The position numbers and the translations under genes were made by a program. A stretch of 64,000 nt of DNA from Lysobacteraceae bacterium. GTDB lineage: Bacteria; Pseudomonadota; Gammaproteobacteria; Xanthomonadales; Xanthomonadaceae. The stretch covers positions 86,493 to 150,492 of the forward strand of contig QBLY01000007.1 of the NCBI GenBank assembly GCA_003241895.1. Direction: 5' to 3'. The notes under the pieces were generated by a model that was not told the origin of the DNA, searched no databases, and worked only from the letters and a program-made list of their open reading frames with translations. Of the stretch, positions 55,066-63,865 are shown piece after piece. Position 1 is the stretch's first letter, and each line of letters begins with the position of its first letter.

Positions 55066-57519
55066 TCAACCCGAGGTCAGGCGCAGCACCAGCCAGGCCG
55101 GAACGCCCAGGTAGTACGCGCCGCGTGCCAGCCACATCAAGGCGTCGCGCACGACGGCGGCGCGATCGGTCGACAGCAGCAACAGCGCCATCGCCGTGAA
55201 GGTTTCCACGACGACCCGCAGCACGGCCGCGAACAGCATCAGCCCCAACGACCACGACGCCCACCAGATCAGGCCGCCGGTGAGCCAGGCCTTCGCGCCG
55301 TAGGTGTAGTACTCGCCTAGCGGCCCGCCGAAGGCGATCATCTGGTGCAGGCGGAACGCGACCGCCGCGGGCAGCAGCGGGAACAGCATGAACTTCACCA
55401 GCGGGTGGTCGAGCCAGCGTCGGGCGGTGATGGCGCGCAGGTGCGCCAGGCGTGCACCGAGTGAACGGCCCACCGGCACCGGTGAGCCTGCCGCGGCCAA
55501 GGCCTGCTGCAGTGCTGCCGGATCCGCTACCGCCAAGCCGCGCGGCCATCGCTGTCCGGCGGCCAGATACACGTCCACGCCGGAGCGCGGCAGCGGCAGG
55601 CGCCAGGGTTGGAGCGCGGTGATCGATGCCAGCGGGATTTCGATCCGCTGCCGGCGCTGGTCCAGCACCAGCGCGCCGCCTTCGAGGCGCGCCTTCGCGG
55701 AAAATGCATGCCCGATGGTCCACGCGGCCAAGGCCGGCAGCAGCACCGCGAACGCAAACGTCTTCAGCTGCCCCAGCGTCTGCACCTGCAGGCCGATGCG
55801 CAGCAGCATGTCCAGCGCCAGCCAGGCCAGGCCGGCGCCGGCACACAGGCGCAGCAGGCCGGCGGCCATGCGCCAGCCGCGGGTCAGCACGACCACGTCT
55901 TGCTCGTAGTCCGTCACGGCCGTGCCTGCCGCGCCGATCCGCAGCGCGCGCCATGCGACCCCCAGCAACAGCGCCAGCAGGAACACCGTCGCCGCGCGGC
56001 CCACCCAATCTCCCCAGCGCACCATCAGCGTGGGCACCGGATCGCGCGCCGACAGGGTGGCGGTCAGCACGGCCTGGTCGCCCATCGACGTACTGGCCAG
56101 CACTTCGCCGGTGTTGTCGATGATCGCGCTCAGGCCGTTGGTGGTGACGCGCACCTGCGGCAGCCGTGTCTCGATGCTGCGGAACGCCGCCACCGCCAAG
56201 TGCAGCCGCGCGCCGACCGGGTAGTCGGTGAACCATGAATCGTTGCTCATCCCGACGATGGCCTGTGCGCCCAGGCGCGCGCCGTCAATGGCCAGGCCCG
56301 GGTTGACGTCGTCCAGGCAGATCAGCGGCAGCACGTTCACTTCACGGCCGTCGGCGGTGCGCAGCGGCATCACCCGCGCGCCCGATCCCGGCTGCCAGCT
56401 GCCGGTCCACGGCAACCAGCGTCGCAGGGTCGGGCCGTCCAGCCAGCGCGGCACGTGCTCGGTCAGCGGGAACGGAAAGGTCTTGCGGTAAAAGCCCAGC
56501 AGGCCACGCCCGGGCTCGATGAACGCGGCGGCGTTGTATTCGCCGGCTTCGTCGATGTCGTACGTGCCGAACACCACGGGCACGCCGGCGGCGTCGGCGA
56601 AGTCCTGGATTTCGCGGTCCAGCGCCGCGCCGTCTTCGCTGCGGGCGCGCGTGAAGGTGGTGGGATAGACCGTTTCCGACCACAGCAGCACGTCGGCGCC
56701 GTGGTCGCGGATCGCCGACCACGACAGTTCGTAGTGCGTATCAAGCACTTTCCTGACCACCCCATACGCGCCGATCTCCCGGCGCAGGCGTTCGTAGTCG
56801 GTGATGCTGGCTTGTACCATCGCCACGCGCAGCGAGGGTGCTTCAACGGGCGTCGCCTGCAGCGTGGAAAGGCGCGCCAAGCCGTAGCTGGCCATCGCCA
56901 CCACGATGGCGGCGGCGCCGCCGATGGGCGGCAGCAGGGCCCGCACGCCCCGGCCGCGGCGGCTGATCGCCAGTGCAATGGCTTCGTTGGCCAAGATGAG
57001 AAGGAACGTGAGGCCCGCCGCGCCGCCCAGGTCTGCGGCCTGGCGAAGCAGCGCCGACGGGAACAGCCCGTGCCCCAGCGTGTCGCCCAGCAGCTTGGGC
57101 ACCAGCGTTTCGCAGGCCACCCAGGCGCTGGCACCGGCCAGCGCGCGCAGCACCCGGCCATGGCGTCGCCCAGCCAGGTGGCGCACCAGCGCGAAGGCGA
57201 TCACCTGCGGCTGCATCAGCGGCGCCAGCAACAGCAGCAAGGCCATGCCCGGCAGCGCCCCGATGCCGGTATACGCACCGATGGCCGCGCCGAACCAGGC
57301 GAAGGTGGTCGCCACGAAGGCCACGCTCATCAGCACCCCGGCAGCCAACGCCCCCCGGGTGGTGCGGCCGGCATCGAGCACCAGCAGCCATGGCACCAGG
57401 GCCACGAAGCCAAGCACCCACGCCACGCCGCCGCGCGCATACAGGCCCAGCAGCAGGGCGGTGGCAAGCAGACCGGCCAAGCGGCGCCAGCGCGAAAGCG
57501 GCAAGCGCTCCGTGGTCAT
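55066..57519 (-). CDS. Lnt-like apolipoprotein N-acyltransferase with long C-terminal extension
   Basis: 817-residue membrane protein. The first 490 residues resemble apolipoprotein N-acyltransferase: six or more N-terminal membrane helices, then a periplasmic nitrilase domain with the triad Glu282 (WSETVYP), Lys346 (YRKTFPF) and Cys401 (LICLDDV). Support residue Glu354, NDSWF, and TRLPQVRVTTNGLSAIID are also present. The usual C-Y-E after the nucleophile is C-L-D here. Unlike standard Lnt (about 510 residues), it continues for about 330 residues: membrane helices, a soluble PH-like stretch (LVLDQRRQRIEIPLASITAL) and more helices. It may be a second, specialised acyltransferase. It lies upstream of the rhodopsin operon on the same strand. 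Confidence 0.82.
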   Translation of the reverse strand: MTTERLPLSRWRRLAGLLATALLLGLYARGGVAWVLGFVALVPWLLVLDAGRTTRGALAAGVLMSVAFVATTFAWFGAAIGAYTGIGALPGMALLLLLAPLMQPQVIAFALVRHLAGRRHGRVLRALAGASAWVACETLVPKLLGDTLGHGLFPSALLRQAADLGGAAGLTFLLILANEAIALAISRRGRGVRALLPPIGGAAAIVVAMASYGLARLSTLQATPVEAPSLRVAMVQASITDYERLRREIGAYGVVRKVLDTHYELSWSAIRDHGADVLLWSETVYPTTFTRARSEDGAALDREIQDFADAAGVPVVFGTYDIDEAGEYNAAAFIEPGRGLLGFYRKTFPFPLTEHVPRWLDGPTLRRWLPWTGSWQPGSGARVMPLRTADGREVNVLPLICLDDVNPGLAIDGARLGAQAIVGMSNDSWFTDYPVGARLHLAVAAFRSIETRLPQVRVTTNGLSAIIDNTGEVLASTSMGDQAVLTATLSARDPVPTLMVRWGDWVGRAATVFLLALLLGVAWRALRIGAAGTAVTDYEQDVVVLTRGWRMAAGLLRLCAGAGLAWLALDMLLRIGLQVQTLGQLKTFAFAVLLPALAAWTIGHAFSAKARLEGGALVLDQRRQRIEIPLASITALQPWRLPLPRSGVDVYLAAGQRWPRGLAVADPAALQQALAAAGSPVPVGRSLGARLAHLRAITARRWLDHPLVKFMLFPLLPAAVAFRLHQMIAFGGPLGEYYTYGAKAWLTGGLIWWASWSLGLMLFAAVLRVVVETFTAMALLLLSTDRAAVVRDALMWLARGAYYLGVPAWLVLRLTSG

Positions 57520-57536
57520 TCAGGACACTCCGGGAA

Positions 57537-58196
57537 TCAGGGGCCGGACGGTGGAATACGCACGCGCCGCGGCGGCAGGCCCGGCGGGGCCAGCTCGGGC
57601 GGCACCACGCGGCTGTCGGGCATGGCGATCGGCCGGCCGTTGGCGTCGTACAGGCGGAAGTCGGGTGCGAACATCAGGATCGGCTCGATCGCCACGCCGT
57701 CGTCGGTCGACTGGTGGTGGCGCACGTAGCCTTCGGGCAGTTCGTAGTCTTCGGGCACGGCCAGCCCTTCCAGCGGCGGGCTGGTGCCCGGCGGGTTGAA
57801 GGCGCCGATGCCGGTGCGGATGCCGACGTCGTGCAGGGCGCCGATCAATTCGGCCCCCGTGGGTTCGGGGTCGCCGGGCCGGAAATAGTTGGCCAGGTCG
57901 TTGGGGTCGCTGTTGGGAAGCTCATCGATGGCCTGCCCGGGACGCGGCGCGGACCGGCGCGGCGTCGTTGCGCCGGGCTGGGCCGGCGCGGGATCGGCGG
58001 CGGCCACGGCGGCGGCGGTGCGCTCGGGCGACCCGGGCGCCAGCAGGCGCCAGGCCACGACGGCACCCAACACCACTACGGCGGCCAGCGCCAAAGGCAG
58101 CGCGGACCGGCGAGCGGTCCGCGCCTTGGCAATCACCCGAACACCGTCGCCGTCCGGGGAGGACGGCGGGGTGCCCGGGTTGTCGCGTTCAGCCAT
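57537..58196 (-). CDS. Single-span membrane protein, function unknown
   Basis: 219 residues. A short cytoplasmic N-terminus, one membrane helix (LPLALAAVVVLGAVVAWRLL, about 33-52) and a Pro/Ala-rich extracytoplasmic region. It ends in a more structured stretch (GVAIEPILMFAPDFRLYDANGRPIAMPDSRVVPPELAP) and RVRIPPSGP. No family is recognised. It lies 17 bases upstream of the Lnt-like gene on the same strand and 14 bases downstream of the GDSL hydrolase gene, so the three are probably one transcription unit. Confidence 0.7.
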   Translation of the reverse strand: MAERDNPGTPPSSPDGDGVRVIAKARTARRSALPLALAAVVVLGAVVAWRLLAPGSPERTAAAVAAADPAPAQPGATTPRRSAPRPGQAIDELPNSDPNDLANYFRPGDPEPTGAELIGALHDVGIRTGIGAFNPPGTSPPLEGLAVPEDYELPEGYVRHHQSTDDGVAIEPILMFAPDFRLYDANGRPIAMPDSRVVPPELAPPGLPPRRVRIPPSGP

Positions 58197-58210
58197 GGGT
58201 CGGCAACCGG

Positions 58211-59299
58211 TTACGGTGCGGCCGGGTGGTAGACCGACAGGGACCAGCCCATGCGCTCATGGCCGAACCGGTTCCAGATCGGGCTGACGCCACCGGCGAA
58301 GCTGGTGTAGCGCGCGGCGCCGGTGCCGGTGCTGCCGCCCCACAGGCCAGCCCTGACCGTGCCGCCGGTGAAGGTCGGGTGCACGTCGTCGGACTGGATG
58401 TAGTCGAAGCTGCTCGAGGCCGTGACGAAATGCGTGTTGGCATCGCGCAGCGTCGAGCGCAGCGTGGAGGTGATGCGGGTCAAGTAGCTGGCCTCGCTTT
58501 CGCCGGCCACGTAGCGCAGGGCATCGGAGTCCACCTGGCCGTCGCCATTGCTGTCGTAGTCCGCGCCCATGTACTGGGCGAAGCTGTCGGCGCATTGGAA
58601 GCCCTTCAGGCGCGCCGAGTTGCACATGGCGTAGTTCATCTTGGCGATGGCCGGCAGGAAGCGGTCGCGCATGTTCACCGTCTGGCCGGTAGCCGAATCG
58701 CGGCACGAGCTCTGCACGTTGTCGGCGTTGTAGCCGGGGTAGTACAGGTTGGCGATGACCTTCAGGCGGGTGTTGGGATGGGCGTTGGCGTTGATGAAGT
58801 CCATGCCCGCGGCCACGTAGGTGCGGCAGGAGTTCACGGCGTTGTCGAGCACGGCGTAGTTGCACGTGCCGGTCTGGCCCTTGAAGCTGGTGCGCGCCTG
58901 CAGGCCGTCGTTGCCGCACATCTCGAAGGTCACCACGCGGGTGGACGCGGCCTGCATGTAGGACCGTTCGGCAACAATCTTGTTGTCGTAGACGTCCTTG
59001 GCCACCGCACCGGACTTGGTGCGCCGGATGCTTTCGATGTCCGCGCCCCAGCGCGCGGCCAGGTATTCGGCGTCCACGGTGGGCGCGGCGTACTTGGCGG
59101 CGTTGCTGACCGAGCCGTTGTAGCCGGCGTAGATCGAGTCGCCGTAGGCCACCACGCGGTACTTGGTGGTGGTGCCGGCCCGGTCGATGGTCCAGGAAAC
59201 GTTTTGGTTGATCGTGCTGGCCACGGCCGGGCCCGCGAGGGCCAGCAGTGCCACGGCCGGCAGCCACCGGCCCGCATTGCTGCGGTGTCGAGTTGTCAT
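58211..59299 (-). CDS. Secreted SGNH/GDSL hydrolase with EF-hand-like loop
   Basis: 362 residues with signal peptide (LPAVALLALAGPAVAS). The SGNH esterase/lipase core is visible: block I VVAYGDSIYAGYNG (nucleophile Ser in GDS), block III EMCGNDGLQ (Asn) and block V DDVHPT (Asp and His, DxxH). Several cysteine pairs suggest disulfides. A calcium-binding EF-hand-like loop DYDSNGDGQVDSD sits before block V, which is unusual for the family. The substrate is unknown; members hydrolyse acyl or acetyl esters on lipids or polysaccharides. It is first gene of a likely three-gene minus-strand unit. Confidence 0.88.
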   Translation of the reverse strand: MTTRHRSNAGRWLPAVALLALAGPAVASTINQNVSWTIDRAGTTTKYRVVAYGDSIYAGYNGSVSNAAKYAAPTVDAEYLAARWGADIESIRRTKSGAVAKDVYDNKIVAERSYMQAASTRVVTFEMCGNDGLQARTSFKGQTGTCNYAVLDNAVNSCRTYVAAGMDFINANAHPNTRLKVIANLYYPGYNADNVQSSCRDSATGQTVNMRDRFLPAIAKMNYAMCNSARLKGFQCADSFAQYMGADYDSNGDGQVDSDALRYVAGESEASYLTRITSTLRSTLRDANTHFVTASSSFDYIQSDDVHPTFTGGTVRAGLWGGSTGTGAARYTSFAGGVSPIWNRFGHERMGWSLSVYHPAAP

Positions 59300-59622
59300 G
59301 AGTTATCTCCCCTTGGAATTGGTGTACGTCATGGACCCGGCCCGGCGTCCGAAATGTAGCGACGAAACCTTTCTGCGGTGGCGACGTTCCGGAGTCCCGG
59401 AACCGTCCCCCTGGCCACCGCTGCCCGGACGCTAGCGTATGGTCCGAGCCGATAGCAATGTGCGGTGCAGCACAGTTTCACCCCCGGAGCTGCGCGTCGC
59501 GGCGGCCGGGTTGGTCCCGCGGGGCCTTTCACCGGGGGCCGCCCGGGGGCCGAATCACCCGCTTCCGGACTGAATCAAACGCGGGTTAGACTCGAGCGGG
59601 ATCAACAGGGGATGGTCACGGC
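59300..59622. other. 323-bp intergenic region between GDSL and REC-EAL genes
   Basis: Divergent-promoter space. Short ORFs on both strands (59465-59713 + and 59329-59532 -) lack coding character. No clear -10/-35, operator palindrome or RNA motif is seen. Confidence 0.6.
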
Positions 59623-60819
59623 ATGGGTCTGGCGGGGCTTTGCATCCTTCTGGTCGAAGACCACGGTTTCCAACGCCGCCTGGGCCTGCGGCTGCTTTCC
59701 GACCTGGGCCTGACCCAGCTGCACGAAGCCTCCGACGGCTTCCAGGCGCTCGACCTGCTGCGCGCCATGCCGGCCCCGCCCGACGTGGTGCTGGTGGACC
59801 TGGACATGCCCGGCATGGACGGCATCGAGTTCATCGGCATCGTCGCCCAGGAACGATTGGCGAGCTCCATCGCCGTGGTCAGTGCGATGGAGCCAGCCCT
59901 GCTGCACACCGTGCAGGTGATGGCCAAGGCCTCGGGCCTGCGCGTACTGGGTTGCATCGAGAAGCCGCTGACGCCGGGCAAGCTCACCACCGTGCTGTCG
60001 CTGTTTGAAAGCGACGTCGGCGAAGGCGCCGCCACGCTGGACGTGCAGGTGACCCTGGACCAGGCCCGCGATGCGCTGTCGCGGGGCGAAATCGTGCCCT
60101 GGTTCCAGCCGCAGGCCGAGTTCGGCAATGGCAAGATCGTCGCGGTGGAGGCGCTGGCGCGCTGGCGCCTGCCCGACGGCCGCATGGTGCCGCCCGCGGT
60201 GTTCGTGCCGATGATGGAGGCCGGCGGCCTGATCGACGAACTCACCAACCTGATGCTGGTGCAGTCCTGCGCCTGGTGGAAGCGCTGGCAGGCCAAGGGC
60301 CTGGACCTCGATATTTCGGTGAACGTGTCGGCGCAAAACCTCACCGGCCCGGAAGTGGCCGACCGCTACGAGGCGGTGCTGCGCGAGCACGGGCTCAGCC
60401 CGGACCAGGTGGTGCTGGAAATCACCGAGAGTTCGGTGATGAGCGACACCGCGCGCGGCCTGGGCATGCTGGCGCGGCTGCGCCTGAAAGGCTTCGGGCT
60501 GAGCGTGGACGACTTCGGCACCGGCTATTCATCGCTGTCCCAGCTGTCGCAGATTCCGTTCTCGGCGCTCAAGATCGACCGCGATTTCGTCAGCGGCGCG
60601 CCTACCCAGCCGCGCAAGCGCGCCATGATCGAAACCAGCCTGGACCTGGCCCGCAAGCTCGACCTCAAGGTGGTGGCCGAGGGCGTGGAGACCGTCGAGG
60701 AATGGCAGCTGCTGGCGGGATTGGGCTGCGACTTCGCCCAGGGCTACCTGATATCGCCCGCCGTGCCGGGCGAACAGCTCCCCGACGCGATCCTTCGCTG
60801 GCGCCAGACGCACCATTAG
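59623..60819 (+). CDS. Response regulator with EAL phosphodiesterase output
   Basis: 398 residues. Receiver domain (1-125) with VEDHG acidic pocket, phosphoacceptor Asp59 in VLVDLDMPG, S in VVSAM and the Lys in GCIEKPL. The EAL domain (about 150-395) is intact: VEALARW, SVNVSAQNL, VLEITESSVM, VDDFGTGYSSLSQL, ALKIDRDF, VVAEGVETVEEW and DFAQGYLISPA. Phosphorylation should tune c-di-GMP hydrolysis. The hybrid kinase gene starts seven bases after its stop, so they are a pair. Confidence 0.93.
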   Translation: MGLAGLCILLVEDHGFQRRLGLRLLSDLGLTQLHEASDGFQALDLLRAMPAPPDVVLVDLDMPGMDGIEFIGIVAQERLASSIAVVSAMEPALLHTVQVMAKASGLRVLGCIEKPLTPGKLTTVLSLFESDVGEGAATLDVQVTLDQARDALSRGEIVPWFQPQAEFGNGKIVAVEALARWRLPDGRMVPPAVFVPMMEAGGLIDELTNLMLVQSCAWWKRWQAKGLDLDISVNVSAQNLTGPEVADRYEAVLREHGLSPDQVVLEITESSVMSDTARGLGMLARLRLKGFGLSVDDFGTGYSSLSQLSQIPFSALKIDRDFVSGAPTQPRKRAMIETSLDLARKLDLKVVAEGVETVEEWQLLAGLGCDFAQGYLISPAVPGEQLPDAILRWRQTHH

Positions 60820-60826
60820 GCCGGCC

Positions 60827-63682
60827 GTGCCGCGCCCCGGCCCCAAGTTCGGCATCCGGCTGCAGCTACTGGGCCTGTTTGGCCTGCTGATGTTCACCGG
60901 TGCCGTGGTGCTGGTGCTGGACGAGTTCGAGCGCCGGCAAAACCAGCAGGCTCTGGAAGAGATCAAGGACCAATCGCTCGCCGGGCTGCGCCGCATGAAG
61001 GCGGTGTCGGACGCCTATGGCATGGACATCGTCGACTCCGCCTTCCGCGTGCGCAACGGCCTGATCGCCTGGGAAGAGGGCGAACAGGTGGTGGACAACG
61101 CGCGCCTGCGCATCCGCGAACACTGGATCGCCCTGGACGCCATGTCGCACACGCCGCGGCAGCGCACGCTGTTCGACCAGATCGCGCGCGTGCGCATTCG
61201 CGCCGACACCGCCGCCCAGACCCTGCGCAGCCTGCTGGCGCAAAAGGATCTTGAGGCCCTGGGCCGTTTCGCCGACACCGAGCTGTTCCCGGCCATCGAC
61301 CCGGTGACCATGCGCATGAAGCACCTGAGCGACCTGGAGATGATCGAGGCCGAAGCGGGGGTGCGCCGCCAGGAACAGCGCGCCCAGCGGGCGGCCTGGG
61401 TGCGCACGCTGCTGAGCCTGGTGACGCTGGTGGTGGTGGGGTTCCTGGGCCAGAAGCTGGTGCGCAACATCTACAAGGGTGTCGAGGGCCTGACGACCCT
61501 TGCCCAGCAGATGCGCCGGCACGACTACCAGGCCGTGCCGCGGTACCGGCCCAGGGGCGAGTTGGGCGAGGTGCTGGACGCCTTCCTGGGCATGCGCGAC
61601 GACGTGCGCAAGTTCGAGGGTGAACTCAACCAGCAGCTGGCCCGCAACGAACAGGTGCGCGCGGCGCTGCACGAGCGCGAGGTTTTCCAGCGCTCGCTGT
61701 TCGCGGCGGCCCGGGTGGCCATCATGTCCATCGACCTCGAAGGCCGTTTCACCAGCTTCAATCCCCACGCCGAACGGCTCACCGGCTACCGCGCCGAGGA
61801 AATGATCGGCAAGCGGAGCATGGAGCGGCTGCTTTTGCGCGACGAAGTGGAGCGGCTGGCCGACGACCTCACCGCGGCCCGCGACCAGCGCGTGCCGGCC
61901 GACGCGCGCCTGATCCCGGTGCTGATCGAACAGGGCTCGCCGCCGCTGGAGTGGAACTTCGTGCGCAAGGACGGCAGCCGGGTGCCGGTGTTGCTGGCCA
62001 CGTCGGCCATGCGCGACGGCAGCGGCAAGACGGTGGGCTACCTGGCGGTGGGCACCGACCTCACCCAGATCAAGCAGCTCGAGCATCGCCTGCGCCAAAG
62101 CGAAACGCGCGCCCGCGAAGCCAGCGACGCCAAGTCGAGTTTCGTGGCGGCGATGAGCCACGAGATCCGCACGCCCATGATCGGCGTCACCGGCATGCTT
62201 GAGGTGCTCTCGCACAGCCCGCTTGACGACGACCAGCGGCGCACCGTGCAGGTGATCCAGCAGTCGGCCCGATCGCTGCTGCAGATCATCGGCGACATCC
62301 TGGACTTCTCGAAGGTCGAGGCGGGGCGGCTGGAGCTTTCGCCCACCACGATATCGCTGCCGCGGCTGCTGCAGTCCACGGTGGCCAACTTCAGCGGCTC
62401 GGCGTCCAGCAAGGGCCTGGTGCTCACCTGCGAAGTGGACGACCGCATCGGCCCGGCGCACCTGGCCGACGGGCTTCGGCTGCGGCAGGTGCTGGGCAAC
62501 TTCTTGTCCAACGCCATCAAGTTCACCGAGTCGGGCATGGTGCAGGCGGCGCTGGAATGGCGCGGCCGTGACGGCGACGGCGACCGCGTGTGCTTCCGCA
62601 TCACCGACACCGGCATCGGCGTGACGCCGGCGCAGCAGGCCCGTCTTTTCCAACCTTTCCAGCAGGCCGAAGGCAGCACCACGCGTCGCTTCGGCGGCAC
62701 CGGCCTGGGCCTGGTGATCTCGCGGCGGCTGGCCGAGTTGATGAACGGCGACGTGGAAATGGACAGCACGCCCGGCGCCGGCACCACCCTGCGCCTGACC
62801 CTGGTGCTGCCGCGCGGCGACGTGGCGGACCTGGAGGCCGACGCGCCGGCCGAGCCCGGGCAGGGCTTCCTGGCGCGGCCGCTGCCGTCGGTGGCGCAGG
62901 CCCTGGCCGAACGCAGCCTGGTGCTGATCGTGGACGACCATCCCACCAACCGCCTGGTGGTGGCGCGCCAGCTGGCGCTGGCGGGCTACGCCAGCGAGTC
63001 GGCGGAAGACGGCGTCAAGGGGCTGCTGGCCTGGCGCAGCGGCCGCTACGCGCTGGTGCTGTCGGACGTGCACATGCCCGAGATGGACGGCTATGAAATG
63101 ACGCGCGCGCTGCGCGCCGAAGAGGTGGCCGCCGGCAAACCGCGCACCCCAGTGGTCGCGCTGACCGCCGCCGCCCTGAAAGGCGAGGCCGAACGAAGCC
63201 AAGGCGCCGGCATGGACGAGTTCCTGGCCAAGCCCGTCAGCATCCCCGATCTGGTGGCCTGCCTGCGCCGCTGGATGCCGCACACCACCCCGCTGGCCGG
63301 CGACATGCTGGCGTCGGTCCCGCTGCCGCAGGCCGGCGGCGCGCCGCTGCCGATCGACCCCGCCACCCTGGCGATGTTGACCGGCGGCGACCCGGCCGAG
63401 ACCCGGGCCCTGCTGGACGACTTCCTGGAAACCACGTTCGCCGACCTGGCCGAGATGGATTCGGCCCGGCAGGCCGGGGACCTGGCCGCCACCGCCCGGC
63501 AGGCCCACAAGATCAAAGGCGCGTCGCGGCTGGTCGGGGCGATGCCCCTGGGCGAGGCCGCCGCCGAAGTCGAGGACGCGGCCAAGGCCGGCGACTGGGC
63601 CCAGCTGCTGCCCTGCTGCGCCGACCTCACCACGGCGGCCGAACGGCTCCGGATGCACGTGGCAAGTGGCTATATGTCCTGA
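60827..63682 (+). CDS. Hybrid sensor histidine kinase (PAS-HisKA-ATPase-REC-Hpt)
   Basis: 951 residues starting at GTG. Membrane helix 1 (IRLQLLGLFGLLMFTGAVVLVL), a periplasmic four-helix-like sensor (about 35-185), helix 2 (TLLSLVTLVVVGFLGQ), HAMP-like linker, PAS (about 290-400), HisKA with His445 in AAMSHEIRTPMIG, ATPase (NAIKFTESG, DTGIGV, FGGTGLGLVIS), receiver with Asp747 (VLSDVHMPEMDG) and C-terminal Hpt with His894 (ARQAHKIKGASRLVG). A full His-Asp-His relay is thus encoded and can hand phosphate to the separate REC-EAL protein upstream. Confidence 0.94.
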   Translation: MPRPGPKFGIRLQLLGLFGLLMFTGAVVLVLDEFERRQNQQALEEIKDQSLAGLRRMKAVSDAYGMDIVDSAFRVRNGLIAWEEGEQVVDNARLRIREHWIALDAMSHTPRQRTLFDQIARVRIRADTAAQTLRSLLAQKDLEALGRFADTELFPAIDPVTMRMKHLSDLEMIEAEAGVRRQEQRAQRAAWVRTLLSLVTLVVVGFLGQKLVRNIYKGVEGLTTLAQQMRRHDYQAVPRYRPRGELGEVLDAFLGMRDDVRKFEGELNQQLARNEQVRAALHEREVFQRSLFAAARVAIMSIDLEGRFTSFNPHAERLTGYRAEEMIGKRSMERLLLRDEVERLADDLTAARDQRVPADARLIPVLIEQGSPPLEWNFVRKDGSRVPVLLATSAMRDGSGKTVGYLAVGTDLTQIKQLEHRLRQSETRAREASDAKSSFVAAMSHEIRTPMIGVTGMLEVLSHSPLDDDQRRTVQVIQQSARSLLQIIGDILDFSKVEAGRLELSPTTISLPRLLQSTVANFSGSASSKGLVLTCEVDDRIGPAHLADGLRLRQVLGNFLSNAIKFTESGMVQAALEWRGRDGDGDRVCFRITDTGIGVTPAQQARLFQPFQQAEGSTTRRFGGTGLGLVISRRLAELMNGDVEMDSTPGAGTTLRLTLVLPRGDVADLEADAPAEPGQGFLARPLPSVAQALAERSLVLIVDDHPTNRLVVARQLALAGYASESAEDGVKGLLAWRSGRYALVLSDVHMPEMDGYEMTRALRAEEVAAGKPRTPVVALTAAALKGEAERSQGAGMDEFLAKPVSIPDLVACLRRWMPHTTPLAGDMLASVPLPQAGGAPLPIDPATLAMLTGGDPAETRALLDDFLETTFADLAEMDSARQAGDLAATARQAHKIKGASRLVGAMPLGEAAAEVEDAAKAGDWAQLLPCCADLTTAAERLRMHVASGYMS

Positions 63683-63865
63683 TAACGTCCTGTTGCGCGT
63701 TTCGCACTGCGGTCCGCCCGGGGCCTACGCTTCAATCCGGGACTGTGCAATATTGGAGCGGGCGACTCACGCCGGCGGGGGCTGGATCCAAACCTGGCAA
63801 GCCAAGTCAATCATTAAGATCAGCCGTGGGCGCCATGCCCGAAAATCAGGAAAGGGGATTTCACC

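Noticed and set aside
60866-63658. 930-codon open frame antisense to the hybrid kinase
   Set aside because: It is a GC-rich mirror frame of a gene with clear kinase motifs. The translation is low-complexity, rich in His, Gln, Arg and Gly, and has no domain.
63683-63865. Possible c-di-GMP (GEMM) riboswitch before the last gene
   Set aside because: Considered because of the c-di-GMP context, but I could not find the conserved GEMM core or tetraloop-receptor elements.
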